From positions 24,823 through 88,822 of the forward strand of contig JASEER010000004.1 of NCBI GenBank assembly GCA_030019475.1: a DNA stretch of 64,000 nt, read 5' to 3'. Each line of letters begins with the position of its first letter. Positions within the stretch are counted from its first letter, which is position 1. Of this stretch, positions 42,883 to 51,437 are shown one piece after another. Source of the DNA: Thermoanaerobacterales bacterium (GTDB taxonomy: Bacteria > Bacillota > Desulfotomaculia > Desulfotomaculales > JASEER01). A program made the translations under genes and the position numbers. Below the pieces are notes generated by a model that ran no database searches, had not been told where the DNA came from, and saw only the letters and a program-made list of their open reading frames with translations.

Positions 42883-44148
42883 CTACTTCAACCGCCCCAG
42901 GGCGGCATGCCAGCCGTCTTCGCCGGTCCAGGGACCGATGGCCGCCAGACACATTTTTTCCGGGCGCAACAGGCGCCGGGCCAGGTCTCGCACCTCTTCC
43001 ACCGTGACGGCCTGGACCCTGGCCACCACTTCCTCCGGTGACGGGACGCGGCCCAGGTAGAGTTCATACTTGCCCAGCCGGCTCATACGGGCGTTCACGC
43101 TCTCAAGGCTTAAGAGGAAGTTGCCCTTGAGCTGGTCCTGGCTGCGTTTAAGCTCTTCGGATGTGATACCGTGCGTGCGGATGTCTTCGATCTCGGCGCA
43201 GATAAGGTCCAGGACACGGTCGACGTTCGCGGCGGAAAGGCCTGCATATATGGCAAAGACCCCGGTGTCACGATAGGCGCTATGATAGGAATAGATGCTG
43301 TAAACCAGGCCCAGGTCCTCGCGGATACGCTGAAACAACCGGGAACTGATCCCGCCTCCGAGGATCGTGTTGAGCACCTGCAACTGGTAGATACATTCGT
43401 GGTTGAGCGCCAGTCCTTGTGTTCCCAGGCAAAGATGAACCTGCTCCGTCTCCTTGTTGCGGCAGATAAAACTCCCATGCCCCACCGGCGTTTTAAGCTC
43501 CCGCTCCCGGGCTGTCCCCGAAAGATCGGCGAATACGGGGGACAGGATGGATACGACCCGGGCGTGGTCGATATTCCCGGCCGCGGCGATAACCACCCGC
43601 CGGCCGGTGCGATAGTGGCGCCCGTAGAAGTACCGCAAGTCGTCCCGAAGCAGACGCTGAACCACGTCAACGTGCCCGATGATCGGACGTCCAAGGGCAT
43701 GGCCCTGCCAGAGAGTGGAAGCAAGGACGTCGTGGACGAGTTCGTCCGGCGCGTCCTCGTACATCTTGATCTCCTCGACGATAACGTTCTTCTCGCGTTC
43801 AATGTCATCCTGGTTGAAGCATGAGAAAAAGAGCATGTCGGTGAGGATATCCACGGCCAGGGGGAAGTACTCGTCCAACACTTTGGCGTGATAGCAGGTG
43901 TATTCCTTGGTAGTGAAGGCGTTAAGCTGGCCCCCGACGGCGTCAAGGGCCTCCGCGATCTCTTTCGCCGTGCGCCGCTCGGTACCCTTAAACAGGACGT
44001 GCTCTATAAAGTGTGAAATTCCGCTGACGTCTTCCGGCTCGTCCCTGGAGCCGACAGCGATCCACACACCGATCGAGGCTGAGCGGACGTGCGGAATGTA
44101 TTCGGTCAGGATCCGTACCCCGTTCTCCAGGGTACTTATCTGCGGCAT
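42883..44148 (-). CDS. ymxG: M16-family zinc peptidase (YmxG/MlpA)
   Basis: 421 residues. The inverted zinc motif HFIEHVLFKGT (HxxEH) and the downstream glutamate region LDAVGGQLNAFTTKEYTCYHAKVL mark the catalytic half; the second half contains HVCLG-like NKETEQVHLCLGTQGLALNHE and LGGGISSRLFQRIREDLGLVYSIYSYHSAY. In Firmicutes the gene follows pnp-ylxY, as here. Probably cytoplasmic peptide clearance. ATG behind GGGAGG. Confidence 0.93.
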   Translation of the reverse strand: MPQISTLENGVRILTEYIPHVRSASIGVWIAVGSRDEPEDVSGISHFIEHVLFKGTERRTAKEIAEALDAVGGQLNAFTTKEYTCYHAKVLDEYFPLAVDILTDMLFFSCFNQDDIEREKNVIVEEIKMYEDAPDELVHDVLASTLWQGHALGRPIIGHVDVVQRLLRDDLRYFYGRHYRTGRRVVIAAAGNIDHARVVSILSPVFADLSGTARERELKTPVGHGSFICRNKETEQVHLCLGTQGLALNHECIYQLQVLNTILGGGISSRLFQRIREDLGLVYSIYSYHSAYRDTGVFAIYAGLSAANVDRVLDLICAEIEDIRTHGITSEELKRSQDQLKGNFLLSLESVNARMSRLGKYELYLGRVPSPEEVVARVQAVTVEEVRDLARRLLRPEKMCLAAIGPWTGEDGWHAALGRLK

Positions 44149-44225
44149 GGTTTAACCTCCCCACTGAGGAACGTCTATTCGCACCGTCGGAGGAAAATCC
44201 TGCCCGATGCGGAGAGGTTTCAAGT

Positions 44226-44915
44226 TCAGTCCGCAATCAGTTCGGAAACGGTCACCAGTTCATATCCCTTGTCTTTAAGGCTTTCGATGAGTTCCGGCAT
44301 AGCGGCCGCCGTGGCCTCGGTGGGATGCATAAGGACGATCGCCCCGTTGTGGGCGCGCCCGGTCACGCGGCGGACGATATAAGCACGGTCACGGTGGCGC
44401 CAATCCACGGAGTCGACGCTCCATAGGACCGTACGATAGCCGGCCGACTCGGCCGCTTGGAGGACGGCGGGACCGCGCTCGCCGTAAGGAGGTGCGTAAA
44501 GCCGCGGCCGCACTCCGAGTATCCTGGTGAGAACATCTTCCGCCCGCCGGATGTCACGCAGGTTGCCGTCCACCGACAGGTGATCCGGGTGCGGATGGGC
44601 ATACCCATGGCTCCCCACCTCGTGGCCCGCCGCCGAAATCCTGCGGACCATATCGGGAAACTTCTCGGCCCAGCGCCCCGTGATAAAGAAGGTCAGGCGG
44701 ACGTTTTTCGCAGCGCAGGTCTCAAGAATCAGGGGGAGATACTCTTCTCCCCAGTCAACGTTGACCGTGAGCGCGATCCGTGCCGAGGCCCTGCTCCCCT
44801 CGCAGACCGGCTCCTGGACCACGGGGCGCGTGGCATGGTTCAGGGCCAAAAGGTAGCCCCCCACAACCGGGAGGCATATGGCAGCCAGGAGAATAGTCAG
44901 CATTTTGCGGCGCAC
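44226..44915 (-). CDS. ylxY: YlxY-type polysaccharide deacetylase-like protein
   Basis: 229 residues. N-terminal signal anchor (about 5-25) then a NodB-type domain. The usual TFDDG is replaced by NVDWGEEYLP, a known feature of YlxY; later motifs GSHGYAHPHPDHLS and PRLYAPPYGERG are present. Deacetylase activity is therefore uncertain. GTG start with GAGGTG 7 bases upstream; the start region lies within a hairpin (44912-44947). It lies between pnp and ymxG. Confidence 0.88.
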   Translation of the reverse strand: MRRKMLTILLAAICLPVVGGYLLALNHATRPVVQEPVCEGSRASARIALTVNVDWGEEYLPLILETCAAKNVRLTFFITGRWAEKFPDMVRRISAAGHEVGSHGYAHPHPDHLSVDGNLRDIRRAEDVLTRILGVRPRLYAPPYGERGPAVLQAAESAGYRTVLWSVDSVDWRHRDRAYIVRRVTGRAHNGAIVLMHPTEATAAAMPELIESLKDKGYELVTVSELIAD

Positions 44916-44947
44916 GCATCATCACCTCAAAGAGATGATATGCGTGC
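44912..44947 (-). promoter_or_regulatory. Hairpin occluding the ylxY start
   Basis: Minus strand: GCACGC-at-ATCATC, 10-base loop TCTTTGAGGT, GATGATGCGTGC. A 12-bp stem with a 2-base bulge. The ribosome-binding GAGGTG is in the loop edge and the GTG start is in the 3' arm, so folding would restrain translation. Confidence 0.5.
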
Positions 44948-44974
44948 ATCTCTGGAAAAAAACCTGCCGGGATG

Positions 44975-47212
44975 TTACCTGTCCCGTCCGCCGCGCATTC
45001 TTGGCCTGTGCTCCCTTTCCCTTCGCGGTGCCGGGGCGCCTCCTGCTCCCGGCTGTTCCCCGGCGGCGGCACGTTCCTCCGGGGTCATGGCCTCCTTCTT
45101 CGAAAGCTTCAGGCGGCCCTGCTGGTCGTAGCCGATGGCCTTAACGAGGATCTGGTCGCCCTCCTTGACGACGTCCTCGACCGCCCGGATGCGGACAGGC
45201 GCCAGCTGCGAGATGTGCACCAGACCCTCCTTGCCGGGAAGTCCGAGAACGCCCGGAATAACCTCCACGAAACATCCGAAATCCGTACACTTGGTAACGC
45301 GGCCAAGATAGATCTTCCCGACCTCCACCTCGGCCGTGATGGCCTCAATGATCGAGAGGGCTTTCTTCGCGCTCTCGCCGTCGGGCGCGGTAATGAAGCA
45401 TCGCCCGTCGTCCTCAATATCGATGTCGGCTCCCGTCTCCTCGGTTATTTTCCGGATAACCTTCCCGCCGGGACCGATGACCTCGCGGATCTTATCCGGG
45501 TTGATCACGGTATGCAGTACCCTCGGGGCCAGCGGCGACAGCTCCGGCCGCGGTGCCGGCAGCAACTCGCGGATGCGGTCCAGAATGTAAAGGCGTGCCT
45601 GCCGCCCCTGGGCGAGCGCCCGCGAAAGGATTCCCTGCTTTACGCCGGAGATCTTGATATCCATTTGGAGCGCGGTGATGCCCTTGGTGGTGCCGGCCAC
45701 CTTGAAATCCATGTCGCCCAGGTGATCCTCGATCCCCTGGATGTCGGTGAGGATGGTGAAGTCCTCGCCCTCCATAATGAGGCCCATGGCGATCCCGGCC
45801 ACCGGAGCCTTGATCGGAACACCGGCATCCATCAGCGCCAGGGTGCTGCCGCAGACGCTGCCCATAGACGTCGACCCGTTGGATGAGAGGACCTCTGAAA
45901 CGATCCGCAGGGTGTAGGGGAACGTGTCCTCGGGTGGAATCACGGCCTCCAGGGCCCGTTCGGCGAGGGCGCCATGGCCGATCTCCCGCCGGCCGGGAGA
46001 CCGTATGGGGCGGGTTTCCCCGGTGGAGTAGGACGGGAAGTTATAGTGGTGCATAAAACGCTTTGATTCCTCGGGCGAGAGGTTGTCCAGGATTTGTTCG
46101 TCACTGACCGCCCCGAGCGTAACCACCGAAAGGACCTGCGTCTGTCCCCTTTGGAAGAGACCGGACCCGTGCGTCCGGGGAAGAACGCCGGCTTCCACCT
46201 TAATCGGGCGGATCTCATCGGTGGCGCGCCCGTCAATGCGCACTTTATCACGCGCGATGAGGGTGCGGAAGACTTCTTTTTCCGCACTGTCGACGATCTC
46301 CCGGATCACGGCTTCCTGTTCAGGGAAAGCCTCAAGGGCCTGGGTGCGGAGTTCTTCCTTTACCTTTTCCAGAAGTTCTTCACGCGGCTTCTTTTCCAAA
46401 CGGTTGTCCCGACAGTAGAGCACGGTCTCCTTGATCCGATCGGCGGCGCCCGGCTTGATCGCCGCCACGAGTTCGGGGTCCGGCTCGACCGTCTCCACCA
46501 CAAGCTTCTCCTTGGCAAGGCCCGCGGCCAGACACTCGGCGCGGAGGTCTTCTATGAACGCGACAATCCGCTTTATTTCCTCGTGTCCAAAGGCGATGGC
46601 CTCAAGGATGACCTCTTCCGGCACCTCGTACGCGCCGCATTCAACCATGTTGACGGCGTCCCGGTGCCCGGCCAGCGTCAAGTGCATATCGGAGTGAACG
46701 GACTGTTCCAGGGTCGGATTGATAACCAGGCGCCCGTCGACCCGCCCCACGATGACCCCGCCGACCGGGCCGTTAAAAGGAATATCCGAGACGGCCAGAG
46801 CGCATGAGGTGCCGAACAGCGCGGCCACGATGGGCGCGCAATCCTGCTCGACGGAAAGCACCGTATTGACGATATGAACGTCCCGGCGGAACTGCTTCGG
46901 AAAGAGCGGGCGAATGGAGCGGTCAATGATGCGCGCCGAAAGAATGGCTTTCTCCCCGGGCCGCCCCTCCCGTTTCAAAAAGCTTCCGGGGATGCGCCCG
47001 ACAGCGTAATGCCGCTCCTCAAAGTCCACTGTCAGAGGGAAGAAATCCAGGCCTTCGCGCAACTGGGCATGGGTGGCCGTGGAAAGCACCACCGTATCGC
47101 CGTACCGGGCCAGAGCCGCGCCGCTGGCCTGTCCCGCCACGCGGCCGATTTCAACCGAAAGCTCGCGTCCCCCGACTATCAGGTCGCGTTTGATAACCTT
47201 TTCCGGCGTCAT
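44975..47212 (-). CDS. pnp: Polyribonucleotide nucleotidyltransferase (PNPase)
   Basis: 745 residues, full length. Two RNase PH-like domains ([29 protein letters not shown] at the start; [23 protein letters not shown] in the second), KH domain [31 protein letters not shown] and S1 domain [24 protein letters not shown]. It degrades RNA phosphorolytically 3'-5'. The C-terminal tail is rich in Gly/Arg. It follows rpsO, with a hairpin between them. Confidence 0.97.
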   Translation of the reverse strand: MTPEKVIKRDLIVGGRELSVEIGRVAGQASGAALARYGDTVVLSTATHAQLREGLDFFPLTVDFEERHYAVGRIPGSFLKREGRPGEKAILSARIIDRSIRPLFPKQFRRDVHIVNTVLSVEQDCAPIVAALFGTSCALAVSDIPFNGPVGGVIVGRVDGRLVINPTLEQSVHSDMHLTLAGHRDAVNMVECGAYEVPEEVILEAIAFGHEEIKRIVAFIEDLRAECLAAGLAKEKLVVETVEPDPELVAAIKPGAADRIKETVLYCRDNRLEKKPREELLEKVKEELRTQALEAFPEQEAVIREIVDSAEKEVFRTLIARDKVRIDGRATDEIRPIKVEAGVLPRTHGSGLFQRGQTQVLSVVTLGAVSDEQILDNLSPEESKRFMHHYNFPSYSTGETRPIRSPGRREIGHGALAERALEAVIPPEDTFPYTLRIVSEVLSSNGSTSMGSVCGSTLALMDAGVPIKAPVAGIAMGLIMEGEDFTILTDIQGIEDHLGDMDFKVAGTTKGITALQMDIKISGVKQGILSRALAQGRQARLYILDRIRELLPAPRPELSPLAPRVLHTVINPDKIREVIGPGGKVIRKITEETGADIDIEDDGRCFITAPDGESAKKALSIIEAITAEVEVGKIYLGRVTKCTDFGCFVEVIPGVLGLPGKEGLVHISQLAPVRIRAVEDVVKEGDQILVKAIGYDQQGRLKLSKKEAMTPEERAAAGEQPGAGGAPAPRREREHRPRMRGGRDR

Positions 47213-47252
47213 TTGCTGTTCTAAACCTCCTACGTCTTCTCCCTGTTCAAAG

Positions 47253-47279
47253 CAAAAGTAGGGGTACCTCCCCCTACTT
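47253..47279 (-). terminator. Hairpin between rpsO and pnp
   Basis: Minus strand AAGTAGGGG-6-CCCCTACTT followed by TTGCTTTG. The 5' arm includes the last codon and the stop codon of rpsO. It may act as a partial terminator or RNA-processing site, as known between rpsO and pnp in other bacteria. Confidence 0.65.
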
Positions 47280-47540
47280 GCGCAGTCCCAGGCGTTCGAT
47301 CAAAGTCCGATAGCGTTCAAATTCGTTTTCCCGCAGGTAGTTTAGAAGCGCCCTGCGTTGGCCGACCATCTTCAACAGGCCGCGACGGGAATGAAAGTCC
47401 TTCTTGTGGCTCTTCAAATGCTCCGTGAGCTGGTTAATGCGCTCCGTGAGGATGGCCACCTGCACCTCCGGGGAACCGGTGTCCTGTTCATGGGTACGAA
47501 ACTCCTTGATAATGGACTGTTTCTTTTCCGGGGACAGCAT
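47274..47540 (-). CDS. rpsO: 30S ribosomal protein S15
   Basis: 88 residues. [68 protein letters not shown] is a complete S15 with the 16S rRNA-binding [11 protein letters not shown] region. ATG at 47540 after GGAGG. The long open frame upstream is not part of it. Confidence 0.98.
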   Translation of the reverse strand: MLSPEKKQSIIKEFRTHEQDTGSPEVQVAILTERINQLTEHLKSHKKDFHSRRGLLKMVGQRRALLNYLRENEFERYRTLIERLGLRK

Positions 47541-47624
47541 GCTTTGATCCTCCAAATTGTTTATTATGAATCGCTGCGGGCCAAGCACGGTGTTGGAGGA
47601 ACGCCGGGCCTAGCCTGCAGTTCA

Positions 47625-47861
47625 TCACTTCCCAATGACGGTGATCACCACGCGCCGGTCGGACAAGTCCTTGACAACAAGGTCGAAGGGCCGGCCCGAG
47701 GCTGCTATAAAGCCCCGAAAGCGGGTGGCGGTAACAATCATGCCCGGGATGCTGGTTGCGGCCGCGACGATATCGTCGACGGTGATTGCCTGTTGCCGCA
47801 TTTCGCGCAGCCGTTGTTGGGCATGTTCGGTGATAATTATCGGTTTTCCCTTTGAACTCAA
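47625..47861 (-). CDS. DUF4258-like small protein
   Basis: 78 residues: IIITEHAQQRLREMRQQAITVDDIVAAATSIPGMIVTATRFRGFIAASGRPFDLVVKDLSDRRVVITVIGK. The pattern EHA..R...R.ITV.DI at the start and the closing beta hairpin fit the DUF4258 family, a RelE-like fold seen in phages and toxin-antitoxin contexts. TTG start overlapping the upstream stop (TTGA). It lies between the 68-residue gene and rpsO. Function unknown. Confidence 0.65.
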   Translation of the reverse strand: MSSKGKPIIITEHAQQRLREMRQQAITVDDIVAAATSIPGMIVTATRFRGFIAASGRPFDLVVKDLSDRRVVITVIGK

Positions 47862-48064
47862 GTTTTCACGCCAACCTTTTCCGCCAGAAAAGCAAAGAGG
47901 GCGTCGGAAAAGGCGGTACGACTCACGTTACTCTGGCAGGCCGAGGCATAAATCGTCTCCAGTTCCTCCCGCAGGCGTAAAAAGCCTTCGCTAAGACAGA
48001 TAACGGCAATGTCATCGGTCAGGTGCCGCATCTGCTCTTCCGAGAGTGAAACGGGGCGACCCAC
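47858..48064 (-). CDS. Small helical protein, partner of the DUF4258-like gene
   Basis: 68 residues, predicted all-helical (SLSEEQMRHLTDDIAVICLSEGFLRLREELETIYASACQSNVSRTAFSDALFAFLAEKVGV). GTG start with GGAGGTAGGTAAGAG upstream. First gene after the promoter at 48152-48180. It overlaps the next gene by 4 bases. I do not recognise it. Position and size would suit an antitoxin-like or regulatory partner, but this is only context. Confidence 0.6.
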   Translation of the reverse strand: MGRPVSLSEEQMRHLTDDIAVICLSEGFLRLREELETIYASACQSNVSRTAFSDALFAFLAEKVGVKT

Positions 48065-48151
48065 CTCTTACCTACCTCCCCCAACCGGGGTCTCATTTGC
48101 GTCAGGCACCCGACTCTCAGTGCATGGCACAGCCGGCGGTACACCCGACAT

Positions 48152-48180
48152 ATTTTAGCATAGTTGACCGGCGGTGTAAA
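48152..48180 (-). promoter_or_regulatory. Promoter ahead of the small-gene pair, rpsO and pnp
   Basis: Minus strand TTTACA (48180-48175), 17-base spacer, TAAAAT (48157-48152), in an A/T-rich patch directly after the ribF stop. It should drive the two small genes and probably rpsO-pnp. Confidence 0.78.
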
Positions 48181-48185
48181 TGTGC

Positions 48186-49121
48186 CTACTCGGCGTGGAC
48201 AGCCCGGGCCCGCATAATATCGGCCTCAATCTGCCGGGAAAGCTCTTCCGGTGACGCAAACTTACGCTCGCCGCGGAGCCGGTCACGGAACAACACGCGG
48301 ATGGATTCCCCGTAAAGGTCGCCGGCGAAATCAAAGACGTGGACCTCGATATTCCTTGTTTTATTCTGCCCCTTGAAGGTCGGGCGCAAACCGATGTTCG
48401 CCACTCCAAGGAAGGTCTCGCCGCCGATCAAGACCCTTACCGCGTACACGCCGTCCGGCGGCACAACCAGCCCGGCAGGCATCTCGATGTTGGCGGTGGG
48501 GAAACCCAGCAGCCCGCGCCCGCGCTGGTCGCCGCCCACAACCGTACCCTCGATGAAGGGTTCGTAACCCAGGTAACGAGCGGCTTGCCGTACCTTACCT
48601 TCAGAAAGCAAACGGCGGATCAGGGTGCTTGAAACCACCTGCCCCTCGATGGTCACCGGAGGAATAACGCACACCTCGAAGCCCATAACCATTCCCAATG
48701 ATTCCAAAAGAGGCGGATCCCCGGCCCCACGATGCCCGAACGTGTAGTTGTAACCTACGAAAACGCCGTCGACACCCAGTTCATCAACCAGCACGAGGCG
48801 GACAAACTCCTCGGGCTGCATCCGTGCGAATTCCAGGTCGAACGGGATGGAAAGAAAAACGTCTATCCCCATGCGGGACATTAGTTCCTGTTTCGTGCCG
48901 GGGGAGAGAAGAAGTAACGGAGCGTCCTTGGGCCGCAAAACGGCCACCGGGTGCGGATGAAAGGTGAAAATGCCCGGCACCGATCCGGTCACCCGGCATC
49001 GCTGCACCAGCGCCCGAATGAGAGCCTGATGGCCGGCGTGAACACCGTCGAAGTTGCCCAGGCCCAACATCAGGTGCGGATAGTGTGCTTTTAAGGACTG
49101 AAATCGGGTGTAGACGTTCAT
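48186..49121 (-). CDS. ribF: Bifunctional riboflavin kinase / FAD synthetase
   Basis: 311 residues. N-terminal FAD synthetase nucleotidyl-transferase domain (LGLGNFDGVHAGHQALI; FTFHPHPVAVLRP; VGYNYTFGHRGAGD; SSTLIRRLLSEG) and C-terminal riboflavin kinase (GTVVGGDQRGRGLLGFPTANIEMP; GVYAVRV; RNIEVHVFDFAGDLYGESIRVLF). Makes FMN and FAD. The ATG overlaps the truB stop (ATGA). Last gene of the rimP-nusA-infB operon. Confidence 0.96.
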   Translation of the reverse strand: MNVYTRFQSLKAHYPHLMLGLGNFDGVHAGHQALIRALVQRCRVTGSVPGIFTFHPHPVAVLRPKDAPLLLLSPGTKQELMSRMGIDVFLSIPFDLEFARMQPEEFVRLVLVDELGVDGVFVGYNYTFGHRGAGDPPLLESLGMVMGFEVCVIPPVTIEGQVVSSTLIRRLLSEGKVRQAARYLGYEPFIEGTVVGGDQRGRGLLGFPTANIEMPAGLVVPPDGVYAVRVLIGGETFLGVANIGLRPTFKGQNKTRNIEVHVFDFAGDLYGESIRVLFRDRLRGERKFASPEELSRQIEADIMRARAVHAE

Positions 49122-50065
49122 TTCAACCTTGTGTCTCCTTCTCGGCCTTCGGCGGTGATCCACACTGGCTGCAGCCAGACCTTATCTTTATCGTGCCCCT
49201 CACGCCATTCGGCCACACCTAACAAGCCATGTGCGTCATGCAGGCGCACGAAGCGCACCGCGCCTTCCGGCCAGTTAACCGCCCCCGGGCGGAAGAGGCG
49301 GGCGCCGTTCTTAACGGCGCGCACCGCCGACTCCCGCACAAGAACCACTGGAAAGGCTGCCAGGGCCTTATCTGGCGGCAGCAACCGCCGGGGCAGTGAT
49401 CCCGCCCGTACATCCTGCGCCACCTGCTCGAGGGTGAGCGTTGTGGCAAGCTTAAAGCCTCCCACCGCCGTGCGTATCAGGAAGGACATGTAGGCCGGAA
49501 GCTGCAGAGCGGCGCCGATATCGGCGCAAAGGGTCCGGATATAGGTCCCTTTTGAACAATGCACGTCAAAGACCGCCCGTGGTCGAGGGGTTCCAAGACG
49601 CGAAACCCGGATCAACGACAGGCTGTAGATGGTCACACGGCGTGGCGCGCGCTCCACATCCCGGCCTTCACGCGCCAACTCGTACAGCTTGCGCCCCCCC
49701 TGTTTGATGGCTGATGTCATGGGAGGGACCTGCTCCAGGGACCCGACAAACCCCGTCAGCACTTGCTCCAAGGCCTCGCCCGTCAAGCGCCCGGCATCGG
49801 CCTCCGCCACCGGTTCACCGAAGGCATCCTGGGTGCGCGTCGACAGCCCGAACGTGATTTCGGCGCGATAGCGCTTGTCGGCGGGCTCCAGGAACCGGGC
49901 CAGGCGTGTGGTCCGGCCCAGGCAAAGGATGAGCACCCCCGCTGCTCCCGGGTCCAGCGTCCCGGTGTGCCCGATTCTTCTAACGCCGGTCAGGCGCCGG
50001 AGGTAGGCGACGGCGTCATGGGATGTCATGCCGGGGGGCTTGAGCAGGTTAAGGATGCCCTCCAT
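49118..50065 (-). CDS. truB: tRNA pseudouridine(55) synthase
   Basis: 315 residues. GILNLLKPPGMTSHDAVAYLRR, RIGHTGTLDPGAAGVLILCLGRTTRL (catalytic Asp), YRAEITFGLSTRTQDAFGEP, SAIKQGGRKLYELAREG and CSKGTYIRTLCADIG. C-terminal PUA-like part. It modifies U55 in the T loop of tRNAs. ATG 50065 lies within the 3' end of nrnA (17-base overlap). Confidence 0.96.
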   Translation of the reverse strand: MEGILNLLKPPGMTSHDAVAYLRRLTGVRRIGHTGTLDPGAAGVLILCLGRTTRLARFLEPADKRYRAEITFGLSTRTQDAFGEPVAEADAGRLTGEALEQVLTGFVGSLEQVPPMTSAIKQGGRKLYELAREGRDVERAPRRVTIYSLSLIRVSRLGTPRPRAVFDVHCSKGTYIRTLCADIGAALQLPAYMSFLIRTAVGGFKLATTLTLEQVAQDVRAGSLPRRLLPPDKALAAFPVVLVRESAVRAVKNGARLFRPGAVNWPEGAVRFVRLHDAHGLLGVAEWREGHDKDKVWLQPVWITAEGREGDTRLK

Positions 50066-51062
50066 TGCCCTCGCTGCCTCCCCCGTCAAGCGTCTCCAGC
50101 GCGGCGGCCACGATACCGGCCTCGACCTCATCAATGCTTCCCTCTATCACGGAACCGGCCGCGCGCGGATGACCACCGCCCCCGAAGCACCCGGCCAGGC
50201 GGCTGACGTCGACCGCGTGCTTCGAACGGAAGCCCACCTTGACCTTTCCGTCCGCCGTCTCACGAAAGAGGAGGGCGACCTCCACGCCCTCAACCATCCG
50301 GGCGTAGTTGATGAGACCGTCCGCATCCTCCTCCCTGGCCTCAACCTGCCGTTCCATCGCCTGCGTAAGGCGCATCCAGGCCAGCCGGCCCAGCCGGCGG
50401 GGGTCACTCACCCGCAGGGTTTGGAGCACGGCGGATAACAGCCGCAGGGCGGAAAGGGGCTTCTCATCGTAAATGGCCGTGGCCACCATGGCCGGCGACA
50501 GGCCGCATTCAATCAGGCGCGCTACCCGCCGGTGAGTGTCGGCCGTAGTGTTGTCGTACCGGAAACACCCGGTGTCGGTGAGAATCGCTGTGTAAAGGCA
50601 TACGGCGATTTCCCGGGTGAGTGGTACATTGAGGAGGCCGGCAAGGTCGTAGACGATCTCCCCGACGGCGGATGCCCCGGCGTCGATATAGTTATAATCG
50701 CCGAACGGTTGCGTGGAGATGTGATGGTCGATATTAACAACCTGAAGCCCCGGCCTGGATAGTAGCAGCTTGACGGGGTCACCCAGCCGCTCGGGGACCG
50801 AGCAGTCCAGCATTATAAACAGGTCGTACTCCCCGGGAGGTACATGCCCGACATGAAAGCGGTCGGCCGCGGGCAAAAAACGGTAGATTAACGGCACCGG
50901 GTCGGCACTCACGAGAGTGGGCTGCTGGTCCAGCGCCTCCAGGATAAGGCTCAGACCCAAAACCGACCCGATGCAATCCCCGTCCGGCATGACGTGTCCG
51001 GCAATGACCGGCCGTCGCGCCTGCCGCACGACCGCAGCAATGCCCGGGAGGTCGTTAATCAT
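50049..51062 (-). CDS. nrnA: DHH/DHHA1 phosphoesterase, NrnA (oligoribonuclease/pAp phosphatase)
   Basis: 337 residues. DHH-family motifs: GHVMPDGDCIGSVLGL, IMLDCS, VNIDHHISTQPFG (DHH), AVCLYTAILTDTGCFRYDNTTADTH; C-terminal DHHA1 GCFGGGGHPRAAGSVI. NrnA digests short RNA and pAp in Firmicutes. ATG start overlaps the rbfA stop (4 bases). Usual place between rbfA and truB. Confidence 0.94.
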   Translation of the reverse strand: MINDLPGIAAVVRQARRPVIAGHVMPDGDCIGSVLGLSLILEALDQQPTLVSADPVPLIYRFLPAADRFHVGHVPPGEYDLFIMLDCSVPERLGDPVKLLLSRPGLQVVNIDHHISTQPFGDYNYIDAGASAVGEIVYDLAGLLNVPLTREIAVCLYTAILTDTGCFRYDNTTADTHRRVARLIECGLSPAMVATAIYDEKPLSALRLLSAVLQTLRVSDPRRLGRLAWMRLTQAMERQVEAREEDADGLINYARMVEGVEVALLFRETADGKVKVGFRSKHAVDVSRLAGCFGGGGHPRAAGSVIEGSIDEVEAGIVAAALETLDGGGSEGNGGHP

Positions 51063-51421
51063 CTCTCTCGCGGTCCACCTTCCTCCCGCTTGCTGATCTC
51101 ATCGATCAGGGTCGTGAGCCGTATACCCTCACGAATCGAGTCATCAAGCGTGAACGTGACCTCCGGCGCGTAGCGGAGGCGAATGCGGCGCCCCAACTCG
51201 GTGCGCACAAACCCCTGCGCACGTTGCAGCGTCCGCAAGGTCTGCTCCTGTTCATCCGGATTTCCAAGGACACTGACGCGAATCTTCGCATAGCGCAAAT
51301 CGGATGAAACGTCCACAGCGGTAACGGTCGCAAAACCAATGCGAGGATCCTTTAACTGTCGCAGGATTTCCGCCGTTTCGGCCTTAATGACCTCGGCCAG
51401 GCGTTCCGGCCGGTATGCCAT
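51059..51421 (-). CDS. rbfA: 30S ribosome-binding factor A
   Basis: 120 residues. RPERLAEVIKAETAEILRQLKDPRIGFATVTAVDVSSDLRYAKIRVSVLG with the KH-like alpha-beta fold, and RTELGRRIRLRYAPEVTFTLDDSI. It assists 16S rRNA 5' end maturation. ATG start. It lies 16 bases after infB. Confidence 0.96.
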   Translation of the reverse strand: MAYRPERLAEVIKAETAEILRQLKDPRIGFATVTAVDVSSDLRYAKIRVSVLGNPDEQEQTLRTLQRAQGFVRTELGRRIRLRYAPEVTFTLDDSIREGIRLTTLIDEISKREEGGPRER

Positions 51422-51437
51422 CCTTATCGCCCCCTGC

